Positions 36,901 to 49,487 of a DNA stretch of 64,000 nt are shown here, piece by piece. Every line of letters begins with the position of its first letter. Position 1 is the first letter of the stretch. Both the position numbers and the translations under genes were made by a program. This stretch comes from Zhengitettix transpicula (lineage: Eukaryota; Arthropoda; Insecta; Orthoptera; Tetrigidae), in the NCBI GenBank assembly GCA_037074705.1, contig CM073595.1:68248139-68312138 (forward strand), read 5' to 3'. The notes under the pieces were generated by a model. That model did not search any database. It was not told where the DNA came from and was given only the letters and a program-made list of their open reading frames with translations.

Positions 36901-37516
36901 ATCTATCTTCGAGGAATGCTTGAAAAAATGGTTTTCTAGCTCCGTTTAGCCTATTTGTACTGTAAATCATTTTAATTTCCTTATTTTGTATTTTTCGCTA
37001 TCATTCATCCTAAATCAATCGCGTATTACATAAAAAAAAACGTCGCAAATTTTATGTTAAAAATTGTGCGATGCTAAATTTGCTTTATATAGGCAAACAT
37101 CAGAAGCCTAGTTGATTTTCATTTTACGGCCTAGTCGAACTGAAAGATAATTTGACTTGAACCACAATGTAATAGTATGAGGCTCGACTTTGCTTTTGCG
37201 GAAAGTAAGAGGAAAGTTTTGTTGTTACGTCGAACACCGGTATCGGAGCTCCTTCGGTAATTTCTCCATAATTGCGGGGGCGTTGTTGGTCTCAGTCGCG
37301 TGGCGGCTTCTCTAATGGACTTGTCTTGTTTCCGTTATCAGGAATGCAGAGAAAGAAGTGTCTTAGCTTTGTGTGAATCGGCACTTTGGCCAGGATATAC
37401 ACGACAGATGTCACATCCGAGCGGAAGTTGATGAAATAGTCTAGGAACAACGAGAGAGAACCTGCAAACAGAAAATCTCTATTTACGCGTTTGTCTGAAA
37501 AACTGACTAAATAAGA
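33956..37516. other. Mostly AT-rich non-coding DNA
   Basis: A 113-codon open frame (34222-34563) includes an internal ATG starting MKLLLSSYFLAF, a possible signal peptide. It has no recognisable family, and its second half lies in a GC-richer patch. Another GC-richer, unrecognised patch lies at 37150-37470. Confidence 0.4.
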
Positions 37517-37617
37517 AAAATCCTAATTTGGACTGTAGAATGACATGAATTTATGAGTACATTAAATAAAATCCTAATTTGGACTGTAGAATGAGATGAA
37601 TTTATGAGTACATTAAA
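37517..37617 (+). repeat. Two-copy tandem repeat, 51-bp period
   Basis: Units at 37517 and 37568, each starting aaaatcctaatttggactg and ending gagtacattaaa, differ at one base (gacatg/gagatg). The near identity implies a recent duplication. Confidence 0.95.
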
Positions 37618-37841
37618 AATAAATACTAGTTTAGCACATGCAAAATTAGAGTGGTGGAATTTTGTGTGACTAAATTTATCATTGAGACATAATTATTATC
37701 AAATGTAGAGAAACCGTTTAATTATTTTACGATTTTTTCGTCCCGTTTTATTTATGTTAATCAAATTTATTGTCATATCCGTAACTCATATATCTGGTGC
37801 ATTACGTCAAACATTACACGTCAATAATAACCCTATATTAA
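37618..37841. other. AT-rich spacer
   Basis: Nothing seen. Confidence 0.5.
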
Positions 37842-37864
37842 ATATATATATATATATATATATA
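37842..37864. repeat. (TA)n microsatellite
   Basis: Uninterrupted TA dinucleotides. Confidence 0.95.
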
Positions 37865-39168
37865 ATCGCATTCACTCGTCCCTACAAAACAAAAATATTT
37901 GTCAAACAGTAGAGTGAATCTATGAATTACAGAGTTAGAGCAAAAATAACAGGAATGATCTTAATGAAAGAAGTGCTCTGAAGGAGTGAAATTAATAATA
38001 ATAATAATATACAATTTATTTCCATATAATTGCACACATGCAATTGGGAAAACGTCAGGTTTAATATTAAAATACAAAAGAAAAAAATCAACATTTAATT
38101 CATCAGTATAAAGTTTTACAGTGATATGGTCTCACTACGCAGGATTTGTCATGCGAAATTCTTATCGAATTGACATTGGATTCTACTCATCTCCACACCA
38201 CAAAATCTTTTCTACAAGTGACTATTTCGTTTCTGAGAAATTATAGTTTGAGTATAACTGCGTCGTGTAGCCAAACGTCGTCTGGGCACAAGTCGCGTAG
38301 TCGTTCCTTTCCAAATCGCAGTCCAAATGTCAGTAAAAGATTAGTTCCAGGACTGGACTGTTTTTACTATTCATAATTTTGCTTAAATTGTAGCATTAAT
38401 ATTTTTTCGTCAAATTGTCCAGGTTTAGCTGACATTAATGGAATATTCGTGCTAATTTTGTCCATTACGACGCGTTGATGACACCGTCACATTACCCCGG
38501 TTACCAAGAGACATTTCTTAGAATTAATTTCAATTTCTGTGGGCGAAGAATCAATTCTGTCAGTCGACGAAGAAGAATGGGAGATGATATCAACCTTGGG
38601 TCACTGTCATGGAATTCGTACGCTGGTTCATGATTCAGATCCTTGGTGTCTACCCAGCAGTTTCGATTCCAAGGCCACCGTCATGACTCAACGTGCTTCA
38701 AGTTCTCTTCCACCTTCGCAAATCTACTTGTTCATTGAAGCGATCTCAACACAGGTGTTATTGTTATGTGACAGAAAACAGCTGCACAGTCACCGTTTCC
38801 AAATCAAGTAATCACGATCCAAAGCAACGATGACGTGGCTCCACTCACTTCACTTCAGTCGCCTCATGAACATTGCATGTATTTACTGTTCAGAATACAT
38901 TTAAATCGAATTTAATTCTGAATATAATTGTTAACAATATAACAAGGTATTAGTAAGGCTATATAAAAATCGACAACCAAGATCATTTACTGCTACTATC
39001 AGAGTCCTTATTATGTGTTTTGTTATTCAAGTTATTATTTTTATTTTAACACCCAGGAAAAGGTTAATTTAATCTTTTATCGTTATTATAGTTTTGTTGT
39101 AAATGAATTTTAAAATGGTTGCAGAGAAAAAATGAATCAATTTTCTTTATCTAGCTTGTTCTATTAGA
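37865..39168. other. Non-coding DNA
   Basis: An (AAT)n run at about 37992-38009. A GC-richer stretch at 38530-38810 with a 90-codon frame starting at GTG (acidic N-terminus, SVDEEEWEMI) matches nothing I know. Confidence 0.4.
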
Positions 39169-39269
39169 AAATAACGCGAATACAACCGAGTAGAGACTCA
39201 AATCCTAAGTTACGGATGTCGCTGAGTTTAATTATGACAACCCGGGCAACGTCGGCGACCCAGCTAGTA
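39169..39269 (-). mobile_element. Modular dispersed repeat, copy F (head fragment)
   Basis: Reverse orientation: it ends cccagctagt with caacccgggcaacg before it, then gtcgctgagtttaatt and gaatacaaccgag. Only the head and first module are present; the rest is absent. Confidence 0.9.
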
Positions 39270-39590
39270 CACTTATCAAATTATCAACCTTGTATTATAA
39301 TATTGGACATTTGGTAGTACTGTTCTTGTGTATTGTATTTGCAGTTCTTAAGTTAATGTTCATTGATGCCTGTACTTTTTGATGCTGTGTTTAGTTTATA
39401 GTTGATTTAAGCTTTATTCCAAGCTTACTTGTTACTTTCATTTCACCTTGTTTTACAATTATTTGTATTGGATATTTATTAATATTTTAACCTCCTCCAA
39501 ATTCAATCAGTCGTAGGTATTACACTATTTATCACCATAATATCAGCAAGGATTTGAAAGTGGCAATATTTCTTCTGCTCTGTGTCTGAA
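39270..39590. other. AT-rich non-coding DNA
   Basis: Nothing seen. Confidence 0.5.
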
Positions 39591-39608
39591 GGAGAGAGAG
39601 AGAGAGAA
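39591..39608 (+). repeat. (GA)n microsatellite
   Basis: GA dinucleotides with one interruption. Confidence 0.9.
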
Positions 39609-39771
39609 AGAGTAGATCTTAAATGAAGATTAAGAAACTTGCACGCTTGTATTTACATTAAGTAAATGTCGTAATGATGATTTTTAACGATATTAGCGTT
39701 TTAAAGCGATACGATAAAAGAAGTATTGTGTGTTTCGGGTACGCATGTGAATTTGTTGTTTTATAGCTGAG

Positions 39772-39918
39772 ATGGCGCAGAACTTCGCGATGGCCCAAAT
39801 ATGGCATCCTGTTTCACAACGCAGAAGACTAAACTGGCCCAGAGTGTTCTTCTGTGTCGATGCAGCCAACTGGAAACTCTGTCCTGCCAACTCTCACACC
39901 TCTACTTCGATGAAGTAA
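39772..39918 (+). CDS. Small GC-rich ORF, candidate exon
   Basis: ATG at 39772 (context gctgagATGgcg) opens 48 codons to TAA (39916-39918). Just upstream, a T-rich tract ending ttatag (about 39761-39766) would be a good 3' splice site, and GAA|GTAACT near the stop is a passable donor. The peptide contains MAQIWHPVSQRRR and FFCVDAANW. I do not recognise it. A 65-codon frame on the other strand covers the same GC-richer patch, so either or neither may be real. Confidence 0.2.
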   Translation: MAQNFAMAQIWHPVSQRRRLNWPRVFFCVDAANWKLCPANSHTSTSMK

Positions 39919-40565
39919 CTTAAAACTGCCGGACTCCAGATATCGAATCGCCATATTTTGTACTAAGTACGTGAACACGTCTGTTAAGGTTTACCCCAAG
40001 ATTATTGGACTTTGAACTGAGAATGAGATAAGAATTTATAAGGAGCTTATCAATCTCAGGTATAGGATCTTATTGTTTGTTTGTTGCTTAAGAAATAGCA
40101 ACGTGATAGGTTTCTAAGAAGCCATTCACTATCACCTCACACAAATCCCTGCAGTCAAGAATGCTATCGACTTGTACTGACTGGGATCACTCTTAAACTT
40201 CAATAATTACCCACACAATTCGTACCATAAATTCCAATTCATTTACTATTCACAAATTGTAATCATGATCGTAATTAAAAATCCATTTACATTTATTCTA
40301 AACATTATATTGGAATCCCTACCTCTACCTACGCCGTCGTGGCTGGCGCGTTCTATAGTAGCATCGATGAACTTGATTAGTCTCAGATTTCACGGTAATA
40401 TTTTATATATCGTTTGGCACTCTCAGAAGATGTTTCATTTAAATACTTTATTTACACTGCCTGATACGTTCCTCTGATCCGAAACACAAACGACTTCTCC
40501 CAATTAGTGAAAATTTATTTACGTTTAACGAATTTTAATACTATTATATTACGTCTGTCTTTAAT
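39919..40565. other. AT-rich non-coding DNA
   Basis: Nothing supported. Confidence 0.5.
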
Positions 40566-40640
40566 AATAAGATATATTTAACGACCATTAGCAGGAATTT
40601 TTATAAGTGAAAAAAATTAATAAACATAAAATTTTTAAGG
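40566..40640 (+). mobile_element. Fragment or small relative of the foldback MITE
   Basis: It starts aataagatatatttaacgac and continues cattagc, matching the terminus of the 19.6-kb element. A short inverted partner (ttaaggtcgta) closes it about 50 bp later. Confidence 0.65.
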
Positions 40641-41558
40641 TCGTAAACGTTTCCTCAGACTAGGTATGAATATTACTTGTTAGGTTTCTACGGTAACGGA
40701 ACAGCAAATTTATTGATATCTGTGCTTTTGCTTATTATATTCACTGCTATTTTATTTAAAATTCCAACAGGTGAAGGGAAGGACACACTATTTAAAATTA
40801 CTATTAAAAATTTTAAAAATTACATTTTTCAATTAGAAAAACTACAGTAGTTTTTTGTCAAAAGCTCATAGGGAATAAACTACATATTACTTCAAATCAC
40901 AAGTTTATATATCAAAAAAAATTATTCTAAAAAATTATATAAAAGGAAAAGTCCTAAATTTTGTAAGAAACAAACCAACTGAATTCATAATTTTAATATT
41001 TCAAAATTATTTTAATATTCCGTGAAGTGTTGTGGATATTGTCATCATACAGCGTGATTCAACCGCGAAGCTTCTGTCACCCATAAATCTAGCCACAAGT
41101 CTCGTGGTCATTTCCTGTATGATGACGCTTCTCTTCGTTTATCTACGCACTTTCCAGTTAAATTCACCAAGGTCAGACCAAGACGCGTCTTCCTCGGATC
41201 AAATATCATCAAATACAACCTGTGGTTTTAATAACATACGAAATATTGAAACCGAGAAACAGCAGTGTGATTCCTTTTTTACACAAATTATTACAAAGAT
41301 TATTAATCTGTTTTCCATTACAAACAAAAGAGTTTATTATTTACGCCTTCCTCTATATGGCTAGTATCAAATTATAATTTCGTATGAAACTATTTTTCAT
41401 TAGTAAATAAAATGAAAATGAATAATGAGTAATTTTATAGGCTTTTACTGAAGACGAGTCCTGCAGCAAATACAAGGGAATATATTTGAGAAGAAGCATA
41501 GACTCCATAGACTATGAAAGCTCAGATCTCTAGAATTGGCTTTTCACGCCATTTAAAT
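40641..41558. other. AT-rich non-coding DNA
   Basis: A 110-codon frame at 41032-41364 begins at GTG and is not recognised. Nothing else. Confidence 0.45.
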
Positions 41559-41970
41559 TAAATAAAACAGAGTGCTTGTATGTAAGTTCCGCATACAAAT
41601 CTACACCCGTGGAGCAAATTTCACCAAATTTCGTACACGTGTTCCTTGCGACCAGGACACAATCACTGCGGGGGTGAGACTCGTGTACCACCCCCAGGAA
41701 CGGGGGAGGACTGGGTTGGAAATATTCAAACATGCAAAAACGGCCGATATTTAAGTCGGATAAATAGTTTTAGAGGTCAAAGAATAAATAGTATTTCTAC
41801 CGAAGTTATATGTGCATGATTTCAACCCTTTACACCATGGGAAACAAGCACCCTTAAGGGTGGTGGTGTAGTGGCATTATATAAAAATAACGGAAAAACA
41901 ACCGAGATTGGAGTCAAAGCAGGGGTTATGGATGTATGACAACCCGCGCAACGCCGGACACTTGTCTAGT
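41559..41970 (-). mobile_element. Modular dispersed repeat, copy G (near full length)
   Basis: Reverse-oriented counterpart of copy A with all blocks: the aataaaacagag tail, ctacacccgtggagcaaat, ttcaccaaatttcgtacac, caaacatgcaaaaacggccg, a gatttcaaccctttac block, caaccgagattggagtc, and the head ending gccggacacttgtctagt. Copies A and G agree at both ends, which sets the unit at about 415 bp. Confidence 0.92.
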
Positions 41971-42909
41971 ACTTGAATAAAGTTGCGTTATTTGGAGTTG
42001 TCTAAAAGTTTCCAATTTACCCTTTGAAACAATAACCAAGGTTGCCTGAAATGCTTAGTATACGACGACGTACGTCACTCTCGCACTACAAATTTTTTCT
42101 ATAACTACTAGTGTACAACAATAAATTCTATGTGTCAAACTATCGACCATTGATGACGGAATACAATTAAAGTTATCACCAATACATCAAGTGTGTGAAA
42201 AAACAATGTATGCAGCTTTAAATGTGGATTTATGATGTTTTCAAGAAAGAAAAAAAGCGTATAACTGTCGAAACTTCAAACAATTATTGAAGAAAATGTT
42301 TTTAATTATGAGTTGAGTCATTTTTGCAAGAGATATTGAAAACAAAGGCTGGATATGAAGTATGTTAATAAATAAAGTGGCTTCATTTACAGGAATTATA
42401 ATTTTTAGCGTTCATTTCATTATATAAAGGCAACGTTTCAAACGTCAAAATTCTCTAGGTGCAAATTCTACTGTAAAATATGAAAAAAAACGAAGACTTG
42501 TAATATTCTTAAAATTAGTTATATTCTATATTCCTTTTAGTAGGAGTCTGAAATAAAAATGTAATCCTTCTCTGCTGCTAAAAGAAAACGATTTCGAGTG
42601 TTTTCACGAATTTCCCCTACGTTTGACTTAAATAAGCGAAGGTTTATTAATTTCTATAATTTTAGCAAAGGTATGGGATGTTTAATGAGAGTATGAAACT
42701 CTCTCACGGCATAAAACTATTTTTTATCTTTGTGGTTCATTACTTCCATAAGACCTCAGAAAAATAATTTCCTTACATTTATGTACAAATTTTACAATAA
42801 CAAATAAAGATAAAACATAATTACATAAATTAAACTGTCTGAAAGATTTATAATTAAATAATATTATAATCAGTGGACCTTATCAAGTGAACAAATATCA
42901 GAATAAATC
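41971..42909. other. AT-rich non-coding DNA
   Basis: Nothing supported. Confidence 0.5.
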
Positions 42910-43365
42910 ATGTTAATACCCTTAATGTCCAGAGTGATAGCGACTCCTTCATCAAAACGTATGATCTTTTACTTAATCAGAAAGTTCTCTCTTTCTTTCT
43001 ATTTCTTTGTGTCTACAAATACGCGACTTTGTGTTAACCTTATCCATTTACATTTTGTTCACTTGATAATGTTCACCGATTTGAGGAGGAAACGTTGTGA
43101 GGTTGTTTTTTTACTTTATTATCAGTTCTTTTGGCGACATAATATTGAAATAATTTTCAAACACTCAACTAACACAAGTAATACGCCCTCTGAGAAAAAG
43201 TATTATGAATGGAAAATAATGATATACTGCACGTGGTTAAACTCTGTACAGAATGAGGAAAGAACCGAAACACGAAGCTCAAACATTCTCAGGGTTGGTC
43301 CATGCGAGATCTGTACAAGGGGAGATCAAACACGCAAAAATACATTCAACACTTTCACTTGCTAA
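42910..43365 (+). CDS. Orphan 151-codon ORF (doubtful)
   Basis: The second-longest open frame in the window, with a true ATG (42910). The N-terminal half is hydrophobic and Phe-rich; the C-terminal half is polar and holds CEICTRG near the end. Composition follows the AT-rich background, with no promoter, splice signal or recognisable family. A frame this long is only mildly unlikely by chance in this much AT-rich DNA. Treat as hypothetical. Confidence 0.12.
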   Translation: MLIPLMSRVIATPSSKRMIFYLIRKFSLSFYFFVSTNTRLCVNLIHLHFVHLIMFTDLRRKRCEVVFLLYYQFFWRHNIEIIFKHSTNTSNTPSEKKYYEWKIMIYCTWLNSVQNEERTETRSSNILRVGPCEICTRGDQTRKNTFNTFTC

Positions 43366-44582
43366 CAGACTCGAGTAAGTTGAAGCGTGATATTCACCAT
43401 TGCTTTGAAGAAAATTTATATTCGTTTGGCAAACTTTTGCAGGAAGGTTAAGGAATCGATCGACAAACCTCAATGGAAACTGTTCAAATGCAGCTTAAAT
43501 ATTTCATATTTTCCTCACAATGTAATTTCACTACGAAAGTCAGAAATGTGTTTCATCTTGAAGAGGCGAGAGGAAGTCCTGTGTTTGGGTAGTGATATTT
43601 AGTGTAAGTAAATCACAGCAGATAAAGTGGAACTGCTCCAAAAGCGCACGCGTGAATCACGATCTCATGATTTCCGTGCCCGGTCACGCAGATTTCCACG
43701 AATAAAAATTCTCTCAATTTCTGCGGAAATTAGATAGTCTCTCCCTTGACTCACAAATTTACAGAGAACAAAAATTGAAGAATCATTTTCATTGTTATCC
43801 AAAATGGTGTCTTCGTCCAATTCTTACTAGTATACCGTTGTCACAAGTCTTACCTATACAATAAACGAGATCCGAAACGACTCAGTTCCTCCTTATGATT
43901 CTTTTCCACAATTTCACTTTTTATGTAAACGATATCAGCGCATATCCTGATTACGTCTCCCATTCATATTACTTTGGAACCTAATCAAAGCTATGCGGTA
44001 TTTCAGTAAAAAAATTTATTACCACAAGTTACTGTTTTCAGATGGAGAAGTGGTGTTTTTCTGCACTCATTTAAAAATGAGAGCTTACATGCTGTACTTG
44101 TGCTGATAACAGCTGAGATAGCGGCTGCTCAAACGTAGGTCTGCCAACTGTATGAATTAGATATTACAGACAACAGAAGATAATCACGGCACCGATAACA
44201 TACAAATATCCAGAAACAAGACGCTACTTGAAAATAAATATTTTTTCTACCGACATTTCAAATTTTATCGTCAATGATTTTTGTTTTATTTATTAATCAT
44301 TGCCCCAATTTGAAAAAGAAAAGACAATGCGCCAATAAGTAGTGAAATATGAAAAGTAAACTAATTATATAATGTTCCAGTTCTACACAAATATGTAAAT
44401 TTACATTTATATCCGCCTCTCCCTCACTGAAATCACCTTGTTTAGCATAATTTCATTGATAGTAAAACGTTTACGCCTCCAGTTCTTTGTAATTGCTTAT
44501 TTCCTTTAAGGATGTTTGTGTTGGAAATCATTAATTAATTCACTTCGGCCGAGTCCATGAACTGGCTGCAACTCAAGCGTAC
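43366..44582. other. AT-rich non-coding DNA
   Basis: Nothing supported; slightly GC-richer from about 44540. Confidence 0.45.
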
Positions 44583-44604
44583 GTGTGATAAAGCGTTATC
44601 ACAC
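44583..44604. repeat. Perfect 9-bp inverted repeat, 4-bp spacer
   Basis: GTGTGATAA, then agcg, then TTATCACAC. Each arm contains a GATA-factor core. It could be a paired binding site or a short hairpin. Confidence 0.9.
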
Positions 44605-45596
44605 TTCTGGAACAAGGAACAACACAAGGTTGAATTGTGTAAGTGACCGCCTTGGTTTTATTTGAACTATGCATCTTTGACCAAATACGTGACACGTGCC
44701 TAGAATTTGCAGTATTGCAACTCCGATCCGAGGATCTTCACCAGAGGAACCTCCTCAAGGGTCTCAAACTCAATGCTATGCACATCACGTGGCAATCGTA
44801 ACTTGTAGCCCTAATTTGGAATTAATTATCCTGTAAGTTATGCAATACAGTCCTACAAAAGCAGATACTGTCTCACAACCAATTATAGGCCGCTGATGTC
44901 ATCGGTAGCCCAATGAGTGGGACCAGTTCTCTGTAACGAATGTGACTTTTTGTGAGGTCAGAATTATTAAAAATTTGGGGAATTTAACAAATTGAAGAGG
45001 TATTTTCTGGAGCTGAAACATGACAAGGCGTTGAGAGTGAACATAGACCTCATCCCGGAGACAGATCAACCAACTTAAAACCTCAAATAATTTTATTTAT
45101 TTCTCAAACTACATTTACCCAAAATTTAAAGTGAAATTTATCCATACTAATTACGTAATAACCAATTTTCCTTATTAATACTTATATACACGCCTGAAAG
45201 GAAAAGCACACTACGAGAAATATCTTTAATTAATTACTGTTTAACACTACAGTTCACTACGCTTTGAAGCTTTTAATACGAAGTACAAAATTAAATAAAG
45301 TAACAGTCTTACTTTAGTGAGGAAAATTACGTTGTCTCGGAACATTAAGATGGAACCAAAAATTAAAACAAAAAATATATATCATGGGAAATAAGAAGAT
45401 AAACAACTGTAATATTTGCGTATTAGAGTGTTTGGGAAAGTCGTCTCCAAGATGATAAATTTTATCAGGGTAGGAAATAAAGAGGTTTCCTTCAAAAATT
45501 GAAATTAAAATAACAATTTTAAATATTCTAAGCGGAGTGAAGTGCAGTGTTAAAAATTTATTATTCCCCACAGTGGGTTTATTTTCTGGCGTATGT
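44605..45596. other. Non-coding DNA
   Basis: GC-richer to about 44950, then AT-rich. A 111-codon minus-strand frame at 45314-45649 runs into the TA microsatellite and is an artefact. Confidence 0.5.
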
Positions 45597-45619
45597 ATAT
45601 ATATATATATATATATATA
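45597..45619. repeat. (TA)n microsatellite bordering repeat copy H
   Basis: TA run directly abutting the 3' side of the reverse-oriented modular repeat. Confidence 0.95.
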
Positions 45620-46611
45620 GGGGTGAACGGGGTTGAAATTTAAAAACATGCTAAAACGGTTGATAATAACGTCGATTAATTAATTTTGGGAACTATGTGA
45701 TTAAGAGTTTCTATCCAGATGTTATTAGTGTATAATTTCAGCCCTTTAAGTACCAATAAGGGAGGCGGTGGAGTGTTATTACATAAAAATAGCACGAAAT
45801 AACCGAGATTGGTGTCAAATCCAGGCTTATAGAAGTCACTGAGTTTAATTCTGACATTTACCATACTGGTTAATTTCTACCAAACTTTCTACACATGTTA
45901 CTTACGATCCAGGAACAAACACTGAGGGTTTAAGACACACTTACCGCCGCTAGGGGTATACATGCTTAAACGGCTATTATTAGCGTCGAATAAAACGTTG
46001 TCGGGATCGTTTAATTTGATAGTGTCATTCTAGAATTTTTAAGTGTCTAATTTCACCTTCAAACGGCAAGGAAGGGTGAAAGAGGTTCACATAAAAAGTA
46101 ATGAAAAAAATACAGATATTAGTGTCCATTCCGGAGTTATAGGAGTCGCTGAGTTTAATTCTCGCATAAACCGCGGGGGTTAATGAAATTTTATGTTCCA
46201 CTTGGTGGAGTTCTACGTAATTGCCAAAATGTTAGCCGGAGTGGTTTTGACCCTCTTAAGTTGCCGGTTATTTTTAATTTCCTTAGGGTAGAAGCTATAT
46301 CTTGATCACTATTTAGCTAAAGCTTGTATTTCCTTACTCCTATAAGGTACCGGGAGTAGTTTTAGACTTTATTAAGTTAGTATTTCTGACTGTTCTAATA
46401 TGTTGTTTTTTAGACACTTATTTTATGTAGTAGTACAATTCCCGAATACCGTCAGTCATCACCCTGGTTTATTTGAAGTTAGATGCTGAAGTGTTGCAAA
46501 CACTGTCGCTATTAGTGCTGGTTAAATGAAATGTTTTCCAATGGGTTAGTGTCGAATTAATTCTGTGGGGTATTTTAAATAATAAAATCGGGAAACGCCT
46601 GGCACTCAGCC
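45620..46611 (-). mobile_element. Modular dispersed repeat, copy H (long variant)
   Basis: At about 990 bp this is the longest copy. The far end reads cgcctggcactcagcc, the family head in reverse. Its head-proximal half matches copy D (ttgaccctcttaagttgcc, ttagacacttattttatg, ccgaataccgtcag). The other half contains two common modules, each with a caaccgagattgg- or cagatattagtgtcc-like core and an aacggctattat or aacggttgataat block. Between them is the cgatccaggaacaaacactg block shared with 51.7 kb. It lies between two TA microsatellites. Confidence 0.88.

Positions 46612-46613
<2 letters not shown>

Positions 46614-46647
<34 letters not shown>
46614..46647. repeat. (TA)n microsatellite bordering repeat copy H
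   Basis: TA run directly abutting the head end of the element. Confidence 0.95.
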
Positions 46648-46651
<4 letters not shown>

Positions 46652-49487
46652 CGGGTCAATTGATTATTACATAATATGGAAAAATTACACTTTAAATGTT
46701 GTCCAAATTTATTTGTTTGATGCTACTGCCACCGGGATATTTGTCAATTTGTTGATTAATCAATAAACACACGTAAGAACCTCAATTTCGTGACGAGAAT
46801 GAACGAAGTCTGTCTTCACTGCCATTTCCTCGTAATGTTTCTGATCCAGAAAATACTCTAGACGTGTCGTAGAAATACAAAGCCTACAGCTCAGATGATT
46901 CGTGACATTTTCTTTTTCAATTACGTAATTCGTAACAGAAAGTCGTTCTCGGAACAGCTTCTCCTCGCTGGTCTTGTCCTTGGCTTTAACATCAGTCGAC
47001 AAACAGAAAGCCTTGTATCTACTCTCTCTGATTTTTCTCAAATAAGGAAAATATTTCAATCATGTAGATTGGCGGAGGGCGTCGCCAAAAATTCCTGTCT
47101 TCATTCGTCACCCACGAGAGATATAATCCACGAATCCACACAATCTACACCCAAAATCAAATTTAAATAAAAATAGCGAATAAATTACAACTTCCATATA
47201 CTTTCAGTGCTTAAATAAATTAAAAAACAAACCTATAAAATAGCATAGACACGTAGATGAACCTTTTTTGAATTTTTAATAATTATAGTTACCATCATAA
47301 ACTTTAATTCATTTATAAATTGGATAATAATAACATAATTAAAAAATTTAGTTATGTTGGTGATTGACAACTATAATGTTCAATAAAGGCTTTTGGAATA
47401 TACAAAATGTCTTATAATATATCATTATAAACAGACGTTAAAATAAAATATCAATATATTTTAAATTAACTTATTTTACTTATTTAGAAAAATAATATCT
47501 CCAAAATCTCCGGTTGCTTCCATGGGTGATTTACAAATGTAATGTAAAGAACCTGTTGTGTTGTCTGTTTTGGAATTATCCATATTTTGTTTAATTATGT
47601 GTTCCTCATCCACGTTTTGATTCCAGCTACGTTAACGTTTTAGGTGTTGGGTTTCAGGCAAACCGGTCCAGCAGCCTCCTCATGTAAGCTCATTACAAGA
47701 AAGCCAAGGCCATTCTCAGCTAACGTGGAGAAAAGCGTGCGAAATTACAAACGAGCATCCAAATTGTAGCGTGGGATGTGATCAATAAACATTTTACCAT
47801 GCCGCTGCCTCGGAATAACGTGCACAACTTGGATTTAAGAATTTTTACGATCATCTGTCACACGCGATCAGGATTTTTTAAGATACTTTTTTAAAATACA
47901 GATTGAAATCGTGTCACTCGTGATTCCAGGTGTTGAACGTTCCCGTTTTACAATACGCCAATTACGTCAGGGGGTTTCATAAATAGTTCATTTTCAACTA
48001 TTATTAATTAAAATGAACAGTCTTATCTTCAGAAACTTCACTTTTAAATTCTTTGCATATTTATTCTTTGTAACGATATTTTCATGAATTTTTTTCGTAC
48101 GATTTTTTCTTAATTTAAACTTTAGAAGGATTTTATTTAATGAAAATAATTCTTACGTAAAGGAAACTGAGGATTAAATCAATCCTGTTTCTGGTACGAT
48201 TGTTTCACAATTTATTAATTATACACTTTTGTTTTTCATTAGTAAAATAATGTAATTAGCTTATGTACGAGTATACAGGCATACATTTTATCTATAATTA
48301 AAATAATAAATTTAAGCTTCATTACGTTATATGCGACAGAAAATGTCCACTTTTCTTCTTTTCAGGCCAGTACAAAATTGATTCTTTCTTTAACTTTTTC
48401 AAAATTAACCTTTAATTAGTACAATTTTATGAACATGTTTTTATGATTGAAATAATGTAAAGCTAGCTTACATTTTAAAATAATCATATTAATTTACTCT
48501 ATTTTCTTTTATTGAAACTTCCTTTATTTAAATTGTAATTTCATGCAAACTGCCAATTTTTAGATTAAATAAATAGTTTTAAACTTGCAACGAAAATTCC
48601 GTGGTAGGAAACCCAACGAGGACGCAATTCAGAACCGTATTTCTCCATCAAACAGAATCGTCGACGAACAGACGCGGGGAAATATTTATTTCTTAATAGA
48701 TGATCAGGGAAGGTAACAGTCAATATAGTTTCATAGCCCACAAACGATATAGTGATGCCTCTATTTGCCTGTTCGTTCCAAATATTATTATTGTTTTAAT
48801 TACAAATTAAATGCCTATTATTTATTATTCGTTTCTGTATTTGCTTTGTAACTTGTAAAGGCAACCGAGTCCTCATCGGCAGTGTTAAATATTTACATAT
48901 TACCCGTCCAACGTTTCCGTGGCTGAACTGATTGTACGATGCAAATTTTAATGTAATATCCGAAGCAGATGCGTTGTTGTTTGTGACCTGACGTGCGTTT
49001 GTTCTCATGGGAGAAGCTCACCAGCTCTTGCGTGCACGAGGTCGCTTTTATTTAATCATGTTTCAGTAGATTATACCGTGTTGTTTGTTATCCACTCATC
49101 CGTTATAGGCGAGGCTTATTCGTCTCGTATATTTGTTTCATTCTCACAGTCTCACGCTCTGATACCGGGATCAAATTAATCTTCTTCTTATTATTGTAAC
49201 AACCAAGAAATTCAAAGAACAACTTGGAATAAAATAATTATTACACACACGATCTCAAAATAAACGAATTTTTAGATTTAGAACCACTGAGGAAAATCAA
49301 ATTTTATTATTGTGTAAATATTTAATTTTATGTATAGAAAGAAATAATGTTAAATATTGAAGGTCAGTAATTTGTTGTTTAAACACCAAATTTAAAAAAT
49401 AAATTAAAATTATACAACTTTTGTGCGTATTATGCAAACAGCAGTACCATCGTATGCACTTATAAATTACGTTTCTTTTAGTGTAAT
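46648..49487. other. Mostly AT-rich non-coding DNA
   Basis: Two overlapping frames at 46760-47170 (99 codons minus, 91 plus) and one at 48796-49008 (70 codons minus, ATG start) have fairly balanced codons but no recognisable family. A GC-richer patch lies at 47640-47850. Nothing else. Confidence 0.4.

Noticed and set aside
41032..41364. 110-codon plus-strand ORF with a hydrophobic segment
   Set aside because: The start is GTG, which is not a eukaryotic start in this context. No family recognised, no splice signals.
45314..45649. 111-codon minus-strand ORF containing alternating Tyr-Ile
   Set aside because: It reads through the TA microsatellite and the end of the modular repeat; an artefact of repeat sequence.
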